Of a stretch of 64,000 nucleotides of DNA, positions 7,957 to 16,432 are shown one piece after another. How positions within the stretch are numbered: position 1 is the first letter of the stretch; the number at the start of each line of letters is the position of its first letter. Position numbers and translations under genes: made by a program. The stretch lies in contig CAKTIO010000001.1 of the NCBI GenBank assembly GCA_934565855.1, positions 124,001 to 188,000 of the forward strand, read 5' to 3'. The notes beneath the pieces are model-generated. The model saw nothing but the letters and a program-made list of their open reading frames with translations. It was not told the DNA's origin and ran no database searches. The stretch is from an uncultured Dysosmobacter sp. GTDB taxonomy: Bacteria > Bacillota > Clostridia > Oscillospirales > Oscillospiraceae.

Positions 7957-8038
7957 ATAAAATTATTTTTTGACCTCACCGCTCTCCTGTGATGTTTCAA
8001 GCAGGAGACACCGTTTTTCAGAAAGGCAGGTACCTCTC

Positions 8039-9853
8039 TTGTTATCGTCTTTTCAGACCCTTCTGGAGCAATTTGCAGCCCTCCTGGAAGCGCACCCGGC
8101 ATTGGGCGGATGGTATTCGACTGTCGTCCGGTTCCTCTTTCCGGTGCTGGCGCTGCTGATCCTATGGCAAGCTATCCGCTCCCTGCTGCAGATCCCGCAC
8201 ACGCCGGAGGTGTGGGGACAGCTCAGCCTACCCAACGGCGCGCCGCTGTTGCTGACCCACTGGGAAAACATCATCGGACGTGGGAAAAATGTAGACGTTG
8301 CCCTGACCTATCCCAGCATCTCCCGGCAGCATGCCGCGCTCTGCCGGGGTGAAAATGAAGCCTGGACCATTTATGACCTGGGGTCCAAGGGCGGAACACA
8401 GGTCAATGGAAAAACCGTCACAGTCTCTGCCCCTGTAAAGCTGGGAGACACCATCACTTTAGGCGGTGTGCCGCTGGTGTTTCTGCCGCAGACCGTGGAG
8501 GAAAAGGAGGAGGTGGAGGAACAGCGCCGGGCGGAGCAGCCCGCCACTGTCTGGCGGTCCTTCCTCTGGCTGACGCTTTTTCAGCTGCTCGCCTGCTTCC
8601 AGCTGATCATTGCCTCCGGGGCATCCCTGCCTGTCTCCGTTCCCCTGTCCTTTTTAGGGCTGACGCTGGTGATGTGGGTCTACTTCTTCGCCCTGCGGCT
8701 CTCCCACTGTGTGGGGTTTGAGATGGAGACCATTGCCTTCTTTCTCTCCACGCTGTCTCTCTCCGTCACGGCATCCTCCGCGCCGGCGTCGGTCCCCAAG
8801 CAGTTTCTTGCCATTCTGCTGGGGCTGCTGCTGTTCCTTGTGCTGGGTATGTTCCTCCGGGACCTGAGCCGCACACAGAAGCTTCGCTGGTTCATGGCTG
8901 CCTGCGCCATTGGTCTGCTGGGCATTACATTGGTCATCGGCAATTCCAAATTCGGCGCTGTCAACTGGATCTCTCTGGGAGGCTTCTCCTTTCAGCCCTC
9001 TGAAATTGCAAAGATCTGTTACATTTTTGCCGGCTCCGCCACGCTGGAGCGCCTGTTCCGAAAGCGAAACCTGGGGCTGTTCATTCTGCTGACAGGCGTG
9101 TGCATTGGCTGTCTGGGGCTGATGAGCGACTTCGGCACCGCCGCCATCTTCTTTGTCACCTTCCTGGTCATTGCCTATCTCCGCTCCGGAGACTGGGCAA
9201 CACTGGCGCTGATCTGCGGCGCGGCAGTCTTTGGCGCCGGAATTATCATCAAGTTCAAGCCCTATATTCTCAGCCGCTTTGCCTCCTGGGGACACGCCTG
9301 GGACGCCGCGTCCACCACAGGCTTTCAACAGACCCGCACCATGTCCGCCGCAGCATCCGGCGGTCTGGTGGGAATGGGCGCCGGAAACGGCTGGCTGCAC
9401 CGGGTCCCCGCCGCGGATACCGATCTGGTCTTCGGCATGCTGTGCGAGGAGTGGGGTCTGGTCATTGCCGTTCTGGCAGTCCTCTCTATCATTGTGCTGG
9501 CTGTGTTTTCCGCCCGGATGTGCCGGGTGGGGCGTTCCAGCTTTTATACCATCGCAGGCTGCGCCGCCGCGTCCCTGATGGTCTTTCAGACCTGTCTGAA
9601 CGTGTTCGGCTCGGTAGACCTGCTGCCGCTGACCGGCGTGACCTTTCCCTTTGTCTCCAACGGCGGCAGCGCCATGATGTCCGCCTGGGGGCTTCTGTCA
9701 TTTTTCAAAGCCACCGACACCCGGGAAAACGCCAGCTTCGCCACCAGTATGAAGCAGCGGCGAAGGATCTCGGAAAAATCCAGTCAGATGGTCCGCCCCG
9801 CAGACGGTGCGTTTGACTTTGAAAAGGAGGACGCTGAAGATGAAGAAAATTGA
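8039..9853 (+). CDS. FHA domain fused to a SEDS (FtsW/RodA/SpoVE) glycan polymerase
   Basis: After one N-terminal membrane segment the protein has an FHA domain (about residues 60-140; IIGRGKNVD, YPSISRQHA, YDLGSKGGTQVNG), which binds phosphothreonine peptides. A charged linker and a SEDS core of about ten membrane segments follow, including SKFGAVNWISLGGFSFQPSE and the late GLVGMGAGNGW and FPFVSNGGS motifs of peptidoglycan polymerases. A TTG start at 8039 is chosen because GGCAGG precedes it and the promoter is just upstream. An in-frame TTG at 7970 is too near the transcription start. It overlaps the transpeptidase gene by 14 bases, a classical SEDS-PBP pair. No Ser/Thr kinase lies in the window. 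Confidence 0.82.
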   Translation: MLSSFQTLLEQFAALLEAHPALGGWYSTVVRFLFPVLALLILWQAIRSLLQIPHTPEVWGQLSLPNGAPLLLTHWENIIGRGKNVDVALTYPSISRQHAALCRGENEAWTIYDLGSKGGTQVNGKTVTVSAPVKLGDTITLGGVPLVFLPQTVEEKEEVEEQRRAEQPATVWRSFLWLTLFQLLACFQLIIASGASLPVSVPLSFLGLTLVMWVYFFALRLSHCVGFEMETIAFFLSTLSLSVTASSAPASVPKQFLAILLGLLLFLVLGMFLRDLSRTQKLRWFMAACAIGLLGITLVIGNSKFGAVNWISLGGFSFQPSEIAKICYIFAGSATLERLFRKRNLGLFILLTGVCIGCLGLMSDFGTAAIFFVTFLVIAYLRSGDWATLALICGAAVFGAGIIIKFKPYILSRFASWGHAWDAASTTGFQQTRTMSAAASGGLVGMGAGNGWLHRVPAADTDLVFGMLCEEWGLVIAVLAVLSIIVLAVFSARMCRVGRSSFYTIAGCAAASLMVFQTCLNVFGSVDLLPLTGVTFPFVSNGGSAMMSAWGLLSFFKATDTRENASFATSMKQRRRISEKSSQMVRPADGAFDFEKEDAEDEEN

Positions 9854-11210
9854 ACACCGCGCCATCATCTGCTGGGTCCTTGCCCTGCTGCTGGCAGCTG
9901 GTCTGGGACTGTTTCTGGTCCGCTGGGTCTCCAGCGGCGGAAAATGGGCATCCTCCGCCTTCAACCGCCACCTATACAACACAGACGGCGTTCTGTCCTC
10001 CGGCACTGTGCTGGACCGGGATGGAGACGTTCTCACCTCCGTGAACGAAAATGGACAGCGCACCTATTATGATAATGAAACCGTCCGAAAGGCGACGCTG
10101 CACATCGTGGGCGATTTACAGGGCAATATCGGCACCGGAGCACTGAACGCCTTTGCCGACCAGCTGACAGGATACAATCTGCTGAACGGCGCTTTCGGCG
10201 CTTCCCGGGGAAACCAGCTGTATCTCACCGTTGATGCCTATTACAATTACGTTGCCTACCAGGCACTGGGCGGAAAGTCCGGCACAGTGGCGGTATACAA
10301 CTATAAAACCGGTGAAATTCTCTGTCTGGTCTCCGCCCCCTCCTACGATCCCCTCCACGTTCCCTCGGATCTGGAGAGCAGCGACCGCTACCGGGGCGCT
10401 TATCTGAACCGCTTCCTCTCCTCCACCTTCCCGCCGGGATCTGTTTACAAAACCGTGACCCTTGCCGCTGCCATAGAGACTCTTCCGGACCTGAACAGCC
10501 GCACCTGGACCTGTACCGGAAGCGTACAGCTGGGAGACGACACCATTACCTGCTCCGGCACCCACGGCGAGGAGAATATCTATCAGGCGCTGGCAAATTC
10601 CTGCAATGTCGCCTTTGCGGAGATCGCCGAGGAGATGGGCGCAGCCACACTGAAAGCCTACACGGAAAAAGCCGGGCTTACCAGCAGCTATTCCATCAAC
10701 GGGCTGCCCACCGCCAAGGGGACCTTTCAGTTTGACAGCATTTCCGCCAACGATTTGGGCTGGGCAGGCATTGGACAGTATCACGATATGGTAAACCCCT
10801 GTTCCCTGATGGTATACATGGGAGCCATCGCCAACGGCGGAAAGGCGGCGCAGCCGTACCTGATTGAAAAAATCGTTCACCCCTCCGGATGGACCTCCTC
10901 TTTTCATCTGACCCACAAAACCGGCACACTGGTGGAGCCCAGCACTGCCAGCCAGATCGCGGACATGATGTCCAATAACGTGACTACCACCTACGGCACC
11001 GAGCGCTTTCCCAACATGGACCTGTGCGCCAAATCCGGAACGGCAGAGGTCGGCTCCGGACAGACGCCCCACGCGTGGTTTGCCGGGTTCCTCCGCAATG
11101 AGGACGCCCCCTATGCCTTTGTGGTACTGGTGGAAAATGGCGGCGGCGGAAACCGCGTGGCTGGCACTGTCGCCGGAAAGGTACTGGACGTGATCGTCAA
11201 CGGTTATTAA
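9840..11210 (+). CDS. Penicillin-binding transpeptidase (class B PBP, PbpA-like)
   Basis: This 456-residue protein has a single N-terminal membrane anchor and then a transpeptidase domain. The three active-site motifs are present: SxxK in PPGSVYKT (serine near residue 201), SxN in ANSCNVAF (near 253) and KSGT in LCAKSGTAEV (near 397). It should cross-link peptidoglycan outside the membrane, using strands made by the SEDS protein encoded just before it. The start ATG at 9840 follows GGAGG. The N-terminal pedestal is short compared with division PBPs, as in actinobacterial PbpA and SpoVD-independent homologues. Confidence 0.9.
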   Translation: MKKIEHRAIICWVLALLLAAGLGLFLVRWVSSGGKWASSAFNRHLYNTDGVLSSGTVLDRDGDVLTSVNENGQRTYYDNETVRKATLHIVGDLQGNIGTGALNAFADQLTGYNLLNGAFGASRGNQLYLTVDAYYNYVAYQALGGKSGTVAVYNYKTGEILCLVSAPSYDPLHVPSDLESSDRYRGAYLNRFLSSTFPPGSVYKTVTLAAAIETLPDLNSRTWTCTGSVQLGDDTITCSGTHGEENIYQALANSCNVAFAEIAEEMGAATLKAYTEKAGLTSSYSINGLPTAKGTFQFDSISANDLGWAGIGQYHDMVNPCSLMVYMGAIANGGKAAQPYLIEKIVHPSGWTSSFHLTHKTGTLVEPSTASQIADMMSNNVTTTYGTERFPNMDLCAKSGTAEVGSGQTPHAWFAGFLRNEDAPYAFVVLVENGGGGNRVAGTVAGKVLDVIVNGY

Positions 11211-11221
11211 GGAGCGCATAT

Positions 11222-11518
11222 ATGGAAAAATTTTTCTTGAAAAATCTGCATCAGGTCCACATGGGACAAATCGTATCCGCTATTGGTCTGGTTCTGTACT
11301 TCGCAGCTACTGCGCTGGCACTGCCGGACACCCTGCTGGCACTGGAGGCAGGCATTTTCTTCGCCGCCGCCTTCTGGACGCTTTTGAGCATCCTTGCCTA
11401 TCCGGAGGAAAAGCGTGCCGAGGAGATCACCTATAACATCATCTGGGGACAGGGCGCCGTCACCATTCTGCTGGGTGCCTGCTTCTACCTGACAACGCGC
11501 TCCCTGATCGGCAGATGA
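11222..11518 (+). CDS. Small membrane protein with three hydrophobic segments
   Basis: This 98-residue protein has hydrophobic segments at roughly residues 15-34, 40-60 and 75-92, separated by the charged stretch YPEEKRAEEITYN. The ribosome binding site AAGGAG is well placed and the gap to the transpeptidase is only 11 bases, so it is probably the third gene of the operon. I recognise no family. The stop is TGA, followed in the same frame by 46 more sense codons (see findings). Confidence 0.7.
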   Translation: MEKFFLKNLHQVHMGQIVSAIGLVLYFAATALALPDTLLALEAGIFFAAAFWTLLSILAYPEEKRAEEITYNIIWGQGAVTILLGACFYLTTRSLIGR

Positions 11519-11700
11519 ACGGACTATCCGCAAATTCCCCGCATTTCTCTGCGCCGAAGTTTTGGAGCATCCGGTTTTTGCGCCCTTGACTGCAGAAAAT
11601 GCGGCACGGCATATGTGGCGCTGAATCAGAACGGTCTCATTCAAAAGCCGGAAATATCATAGAACCGACCTGGATCACCGTCACCGGTTAAATGCTACGC
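11519..11700 (+). other. Intergenic stretch with an open frame continuing past the TGA of the preceding gene
   Basis: No independent gene is evident. The frame of the 98-residue protein stays open to a TAG at 11657-11659 and would encode a short tail containing CALDCRKCGTAYV, a zinc-knuckle-like pattern. It has no start codon with a ribosome binding site of its own. It may be a decayed 3' end or chance. Confidence 0.3.
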
Positions 11701-11741
11701 AAAGCAGGACCTGTCTTCTCCAGAGACAGGTCCTGCTTTTT
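11701..11741 (+). terminator. Terminator of the SEDS-PBP operon
   Basis: AAAGCAGGACCTGTCT pairs with its complement across a 7-base loop and ends in TTTTTAT. Confidence 0.85.
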
Positions 11742-11836
11742 ATGACATTTGAAAGGAAGGTCTGCCGCAAAAGGACGGACCTGCACAATTCTGGAAAAAT
11801 ATCTCTTCCTTTTCTGGTAGATTTCTATATTTTCTC

Positions 11837-11865
11837 TTGACCGCACTTCAAAAATACATTAAAAT
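11837..11865 (+). promoter_or_regulatory. Promoter of the radical SAM gene
   Basis: TTGACC (11837-11842), 17 bases, TAAAAT (11860-11865). It lies in an AT-rich stretch about 95 bases before the start. Confidence 0.65.
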
Positions 11866-11957
11866 AGTTAACTGTGCATCGTCATATGCTGCACCTGTAT
11901 TTTTCCATTTTTCGTTTGAAAAGCAAACTTTTTTACTACGCTGAAAGGCTGATTGAT

Positions 11958-12845
11958 ATGAAACATCCCTATAAGACGAGAGCGGGCGGCGCAACCGTCA
12001 CCATTTTCGTTCCCTACGACTGCGGCAACCACTGCCCCTTCTGCATCAACAAGGGCGAATACGCCAATCTGGACGGCTTTTCCGCCGAGAAGATCTGTGA
12101 GAGCATTCACCGGATGGACGCCATCACTCCCCGGTGCGACTTTGTTTTCACCGGCGGCGAACCCTTTGCCAATCTGGAATCCCTGCAGCTGATGCTGGAC
12201 CAGATCCCCACCACCCACCGGGTCTTCATCAACACTACCCTGCCTGTTTCTGAGCATCAGTCTGAGGATGACATCGTGGCGTTCACGGAGAAAAACAAGG
12301 ACAAGATCACCTGCATCAACGTCTCCCGCCACATGCAGCACTATGTTGTGGAGTCCAATGACGCTCTGCTGGCACGGCTGGCGGTTCCCTTCCGCATCAA
12401 CTGCGTGCTGTATAAGAACTATCCGGCAGACCAGATCGTTCCCTATCTGGAGCGCTTCCACAAGATTCCCGGCGCGTCTATCCAGTTCCGCTTTGACTAT
12501 ACTGCCACAACGCCGGAAAACCTGTACGATGAGGACAACGACAAGATTCTGGCGGATCTCCGCAGGATCGCCCGCTATACCGGACTGGACGGTTGCCGGA
12601 TGCGTTGCGGCTTCCACTTTGACTATCACGGCATGGAGCTGACCTACCACAAGACGCTGCCCTATTCCACCATTGTGGAAAAGGACCCCTCCAACGGTGT
12701 GACCTATGACATTCTCTATGATATTCTGATCAAGCAGAACGGCGACATTCACTCCGACTGGGATGGCACGCTGATGGATGTGGACGCTTATGAGAAGGTC
12801 GTCTTTGAGCCCTACGACCTGAAGTGGCTGGAAGTTGTAAAATAA
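11958..12845 (+). CDS. Radical SAM protein of unknown function
   Basis: The 295-residue protein has the radical SAM cysteines C22, C26 and C29 in YDCGNHCPFC, followed by the SAM-contact glycine motif FTGGEPF near residue 62. There is no obvious C-terminal cluster-binding cysteine array. Only scattered Cys occur (for example GCRMRCGFHF near 215), so a SPASM domain is unlikely. The ATG at 11958 is chosen because it follows AAAGG, and codons upstream of it look non-coding. It is a single-gene unit between its own promoter and terminator. Its position beside the molybdenum cofactor locus may be incidental, and the substrate is unknown. Confidence 0.75.
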   Translation: MKHPYKTRAGGATVTIFVPYDCGNHCPFCINKGEYANLDGFSAEKICESIHRMDAITPRCDFVFTGGEPFANLESLQLMLDQIPTTHRVFINTTLPVSEHQSEDDIVAFTEKNKDKITCINVSRHMQHYVVESNDALLARLAVPFRINCVLYKNYPADQIVPYLERFHKIPGASIQFRFDYTATTPENLYDEDNDKILADLRRIARYTGLDGCRMRCGFHFDYHGMELTYHKTLPYSTIVEKDPSNGVTYDILYDILIKQNGDIHSDWDGTLMDVDAYEKVVFEPYDLKWLEVVK

Positions 12846-12879
12846 TTTTTCAGCTGGATTTTCTGGAATAAATAATCAA

Positions 12880-12912
12880 ACGCAGCAGGACAGGCTTCCT
12901 GCTGCGTTTTTT
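12880..12912. terminator. Bidirectional terminator between the radical SAM gene and yqeB
   Basis: ACGCAGCAGGA pairs with TCCTGCTGCGT, followed by six T on the plus strand. The minus side is T-rich as well. Confidence 0.8.
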
Positions 12913-12917
12913 ATCTG

Positions 12918-13712
12918 TTATGCCTGCAAAGCACGAGAGAAATGGAGAACTGCCTCCAGCACGCCGCCGCCTACCGCCAGCGCCTTGTCTGACGCGCAGT
13001 AGCAGTGCTTCACTTCACAGCGCGGATCAATGTCTCCCGCCTTCATTCCCCGGAAAACCGGGGTCCCATCCGCCAGAATCCCGCGAAGCACACCGTCCAG
13101 CGTACAAAGCATGGGAACCCCCTCCACTGTGGCAGCCACCTCGCCCATTTTTACCTCTTCACCGATCTCCTTCAGCGCACGGAACACACCGTCTGCCGGG
13201 GCGCGCAGGACCCGCTCCCCGGCAAAGCCGCCGATCAGACCGGGAATTCCGGTATTGGGAAGCGCCGCCCCGTCATAGATGACCCGTCCCAGATAGTGTC
13301 CCCGCATGGTCTCCACCACGGCGTGACAGTCCACACCCGCCGTGAAGCCGGGTCCCACACCCACCACCACTGGAGCATCCTGGAGCTTCGTTCCCAGATT
13401 TTTCTTAGCAAGAATGGCATCCACCAGTGCATCCGGATGCAGCCAGACGCGGCACCGCACCTCCGGGTCCGCCAGCACCGGGATCTGCCGCTGTGCCAGA
13501 ATCTGCCGCACCTGCGGTTCTGCTTCCGCCCGGACCGCCGTTACATCCTCTACGGTAAAGGTTCCCAGCCGGATCGCCTGTGAAAAGCACACGGTCCGCC
13601 GGATAGCAGTGGGGGCGGGTAAATCCGTCATCACCACCTGCATTCCGGACCGCCACAGCCGCAAAGCAATCCCTGTGGCAATGTCTCCCGCGCCGCGAAT
13701 CAGAATCAACAT
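12918..13712 (-). CDS. yqeB: Selenium-dependent molybdenum hydroxylase accessory protein YqeB
   Basis: This 264-residue protein begins LILIRGAGDIATGIALRLWRSG, the Rossmann-like start of the EF2563/YqeB family. It continues with PLAVR-type sequence (ADPEVRCRVWLHPDALVDAILAKKN) and GVGPGFTAGVDCHAVVETMRGH, where the cysteine and histidine are conserved. The family accompanies selenium-containing xanthine dehydrogenase-type enzymes that carry a labile Se on molybdenum. The ATG at 13712 gives a 7-base overlap with yqeC, so the two are translationally linked. Confidence 0.88.
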   Translation of the reverse strand: MLILIRGAGDIATGIALRLWRSGMQVVMTDLPAPTAIRRTVCFSQAIRLGTFTVEDVTAVRAEAEPQVRQILAQRQIPVLADPEVRCRVWLHPDALVDAILAKKNLGTKLQDAPVVVGVGPGFTAGVDCHAVVETMRGHYLGRVIYDGAALPNTGIPGLIGGFAGERVLRAPADGVFRALKEIGEEVKMGEVAATVEGVPMLCTLDGVLRGILADGTPVFRGMKAGDIDPRCEVKHCYCASDKALAVGGGVLEAVLHFSRALQA

Positions 13713-14377
13713 GCTCCATACATTCCTTTCTGTAAGGCTCCCACAATACAGGGGCGGTCCAGCAGCTGTGCCAGCTCCCGTCCCCACTCCCAGCGCTCCG
13801 GCGTGTCCGCCTGATTCAGGAAAAAGCGGTCTCCCAGCGCTTCCTGCCGTAGAGCTGCCGCCAGCACTGAAAAGCTGACCGGAGCCGTGACCGGCTCTCC
13901 GGTAAGCCTTGAGAAAATTTCCGGACGGTGGACCGCCTCGCAGATTTCTCTGCCCAGTCCCGACAGACCGACCACGCAGATGGTCTGCCCAGCTTCTTTG
14001 GGAATGACCGGCTCATGGGGGGCATGTGCCTTTAATGGACGCCGCGCCGCTCCATCCGCCTCCACCAATACATAGTCTGCCATTTCCAGCAGATCCCGCA
14101 TGGCACAGGCGGGACCTGTCAGCTTTCCCGTTTCCGGTTCTTTCGTTCCTACGCAAATCAGGCTTTCCGAGCTCAGCAGCTTCCGGGCATTCTCTGCGGA
14201 CTCCGCCAGCGGCAGACCGGGAAAGGGCAGGATGTGTGTCGTGGTACACAGAATCACCCTCTGTCCTTCGCCTGCCAGCTCCTCTCCCACGCTTCGTAAA
14301 AGCGTAGTCTTTCCGCCGCTGCCGATCACTGCCGTAGCTCCCGGGCGGATGTTCAGAATTTCACTCAAAGCTCCCAT
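13706..14377 (-). CDS. yqeC: Putative selenium-dependent hydroxylase accessory protein YqeC
   Basis: This 223-residue P-loop protein has a Walker A-like GSGGKTTLLR near residue 20, a hydrolase-type VLVEADGAARRPLKAHAPHEPVIP motif in the middle and NQADTPE near the C-terminus. These fit the YqeC family. The family is linked by co-occurrence to selenium-dependent molybdenum hydroxylases, but its chemical step is not established to my knowledge. It is the first gene of the yqeC-yqeB operon and faces away from moaA. Confidence 0.85.
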   Translation of the reverse strand: MGALSEILNIRPGATAVIGSGGKTTLLRSVGEELAGEGQRVILCTTTHILPFPGLPLAESAENARKLLSSESLICVGTKEPETGKLTGPACAMRDLLEMADYVLVEADGAARRPLKAHAPHEPVIPKEAGQTICVVGLSGLGREICEAVHRPEIFSRLTGEPVTAPVSFSVLAAALRQEALGDRFFLNQADTPERWEWGRELAQLLDRPCIVGALQKGMYGAC

Positions 14378-14403
14378 TGTCTTCTCTCCGTTCTCTTTTT
14401 TTC

Positions 14404-14432
14404 AGAATAGCACGCCCGCTCTCCGCCGTCAA
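14404..14432 (-). promoter_or_regulatory. Promoter of yqeC-yqeB
   Basis: Minus strand: TTGACG (14432-14427), 17 bases, extended TGC-TATTCT (14409-14404). It is back-to-back with the moaA promoter, with 22 bases between the two -35 elements. Confidence 0.6.
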
Positions 14433-14454
14433 CGCGGAAACTGCCACCGCTTCC

Positions 14455-14483
14455 TTGACAGCTCTGCGCAAATTGGCTATGAT
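14455..14483 (+). promoter_or_regulatory. Promoter of the moaA operon
   Basis: A consensus TTGACA (14455-14460), exactly 17 bases, then TATGAT (14478-14483). Confidence 0.75.
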
Positions 14484-14492
14484 AGAAAAAAG

Positions 14493-14519
14493 CGTTTACC
14501 CATTTTGAGTATCACGGTA
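14493..14519 (+). promoter_or_regulatory. Shared bipartite element, moaA copy
   Basis: CGTTTACC, 6 bases, GAGTATCACGGTA. The right half is identical to a copy before modA and the spacing is the same. It lies at or just after the expected transcription start, directly upstream of the GGGAGGT ribosome binding site, a position suited to a repressor or a leader-RNA element. Confidence 0.6.
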
Positions 14520-14536
14520 GGCAGGGAGGTACGCCT

Positions 14537-15481
14537 GTGCTGGACCAGTATGGTCGAACCATTGACTATTTGCGATTATCCGTCACGGAGCTTTGCAACC
14601 TCCGCTGCCGCTACTGTATGCCCGCCGAGGGTGTTTTGAAAAAAGCACACCGGGACATTTTATCTGTGGAGGAGCTTGTTGAGCTGGGGCAGGCGGCGGT
14701 TGCCTGCGGGATCCGGAAAATTCGTCTGACTGGTGGTGAACCGCTGGTCCGGCGCGGGCTGCTAGAAATCTGCCGGGGACTTTCCGCCGCTCCCGGACTG
14801 GAGGAGCTTTGCCTGACCACCAACGGTTCCCTGCTACCCAGCATGGCTGGTCAGCTGAAGGAAGCTGGCGTCCAGCGCCTGAATATCAGCCTGGATACGC
14901 TTCGTCCCGAGAGATTCTCTGAAATCACTCGCATCGGCTCCTTACAGGACACTCTGGACGGAATCGCCGCCGCAGAGCAAGCGGGATTTACACAGCTGAA
15001 ATTGAACGCCGTTCTAATCGGCGGCTGGAACGAGGATGAAATCCCGGCTTTTGTTCAGCTGACCATGACGCACCCATGGGAGGTCCGTTTCATCGAACTG
15101 ATGCCGATGGGCGAGTGCATCCACTGGGACCGCGCCCGCTTTCTGCCCAACCACTCTGTTCTGCGCGCCTGCCCGCAGCTGGTGCCAGTGGAAAGCCGTG
15201 GAGTAGCAAAGCGGTACCGTCTTCCCGGCGCTGCCGGGACGGTGGGGCTGATCTCCCCATTGAGTCATGAATTCTGTGAGGAATGCAGCCGCATCCGCAT
15301 CACGGCGGACGGGAAACTGAAAAGCTGCCTCCACTCCCGGGAGGAAATTCCCCTGCGGGGGCTGCACGGTCCGGAGCTGAAAGCCGCCATTCGACAGGGG
15401 ATCTATCAGAAACCGCGGCGGCACCATCTTGCCGCAGGCGGCAGCCAGACCCCACGCGATATGAATGAGATCGGCGGATAA
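14537..15481 (+). CDS. moaA: GTP 3',8-cyclase
   Basis: MoaA is a radical SAM enzyme that converts GTP to 3',8-cyclo-dihydro-GTP, the first step of molybdenum cofactor synthesis. The radical SAM cysteines are C20, C24 and C27 in ELCNLRCRYC. The second cluster is bound by the late FCEECSRIRITADGKLKSCL cysteines. The chain ends in the GG dipeptide (NEIGG) needed for activity in MoaA. At 314 residues it is a normal length. The start is GTG at 14537, behind GGGAGGT. It heads a plus-strand operon with moaC, a MOSC protein and a MoeA-like protein. Confidence 0.95.
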   Translation: MLDQYGRTIDYLRLSVTELCNLRCRYCMPAEGVLKKAHRDILSVEELVELGQAAVACGIRKIRLTGGEPLVRRGLLEICRGLSAAPGLEELCLTTNGSLLPSMAGQLKEAGVQRLNISLDTLRPERFSEITRIGSLQDTLDGIAAAEQAGFTQLKLNAVLIGGWNEDEIPAFVQLTMTHPWEVRFIELMPMGECIHWDRARFLPNHSVLRACPQLVPVESRGVAKRYRLPGAAGTVGLISPLSHEFCEECSRIRITADGKLKSCLHSREEIPLRGLHGPELKAAIRQGIYQKPRRHHLAAGGSQTPRDMNEIGG

Positions 15482-15499
15482 CACAGAAAGGAGCTGCCT

Positions 15500-15982
15500 A
15501 TGCCGGATTCCCTTACTCACTTTAATGAACAGGGGCACGCCCACATGGTGGACGTTACCGAAAAGGCAGTCACACACCGGACTGCCATTGCCGCCGGAGA
15601 GATCCACATGTCCCCGGAAACTCTGGCAAAAATTCAGGAGGGCAGCATCAAAAAGGGTGATGTGCTGTCTGTGGCGCAGGTCGCCGGCATCATGGCGGCA
15701 AAGCGCAACTGGGAGCTGATCCCCATGTGCCACCCCCTGCCGCTGACCGGTGTGAACCTGACCTTTTCCATTCAGCACGCCCCCTGTCGGGTGGAAATTC
15801 AGGCAGAGGTCTCCTGCCGGGGCGAGACCGGCGTGGAAATGGAAGCACTGACCGCCGTATCCGTGGCAGCGCTGACGATCTACGACATGTGCAAGGCAGT
15901 TCAGCGGGATATGAAGCTTCAGAACATCCGGCTGCTGCGCAAATCCGGAGGAAAAAGCGGAGACTACATTGCAAAGGAGTGA
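15500..15982 (+). CDS. moaC: Cyclic pyranopterin monophosphate synthase
   Basis: MoaC rearranges the MoaA product to cyclic pyranopterin monophosphate. The 160-residue protein has the family sequence from HMVDVTEK through the MCHPLPLTG active-site segment (near residue 75), [23 protein letters not shown], and the final [13 protein letters not shown] with its catalytic lysine. AAAGGAG precedes the ATG, 18 bases after moaA. Confidence 0.95.
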   Translation: MPDSLTHFNEQGHAHMVDVTEKAVTHRTAIAAGEIHMSPETLAKIQEGSIKKGDVLSVAQVAGIMAAKRNWELIPMCHPLPLTGVNLTFSIQHAPCRVEIQAEVSCRGETGVEMEALTAVSVAALTIYDMCKAVQRDMKLQNIRLLRKSGGKSGDYIAKE

Positions 15983-15988
15983 CCCGTC

Positions 15989-16432
15989 ATGGCAGAGGTC
16001 GTTTCTGTCAACATTAGTCTGCACAAGGGGGAACAGAAGCATCCCGTACCGGAGATTCAGCTGAAGCTGTGCCACGGCATCATCGGAGACGCCCATGCCG
16101 GAAACTGGCACCGCCAGATCTCCCTCTTGGCAGAGGAAAGCGTGGACACCATGCGCTCCTCCTGTCCCATTCCCCTGAATGCCGGGGTCTTCGCGGAAAA
16201 CATCAACACCCGGGGCATCGATCTGAAGCGCCTGCCCGTGGGAACACATCTGCGGATCGGTCCGGCAGAGATCCAGGTCACGCAGATCGGAAAGGAATGC
16301 CATCACGACTGTGCCATTCAGCGTGCCGTGGGAAGGTGCGTCATGCCCACCGAGGGTATTTTTGCCATTGTTGTAAAGGAGGGCGTTGTCCGCCCGGGAG
16401 ACCATATTGAAATTTTGGAGGAACAGCCATGA
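15989..16432 (+). CDS. MOSC domain protein
   Basis: This 147-residue stand-alone MOSC domain contains HGIIGDAHAGNWHRQISLLAEES, NINTRGIDLKRLPVGT and the conserved IGKECHHDCAIQ. The cysteine in KECHH corresponds to the sulfur-carrying cysteine proposed for MOSC proteins such as the Moco sulfurase C-terminus. In this operon it may carry sulfur or selenium to the molybdenum site, but that is inference. It follows moaC after 6 bases and overlaps the next gene by four. Confidence 0.85.
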   Translation: MAEVVSVNISLHKGEQKHPVPEIQLKLCHGIIGDAHAGNWHRQISLLAEESVDTMRSSCPIPLNAGVFAENINTRGIDLKRLPVGTHLRIGPAEIQVTQIGKECHHDCAIQRAVGRCVMPTEGIFAIVVKEGVVRPGDHIEILEEQP

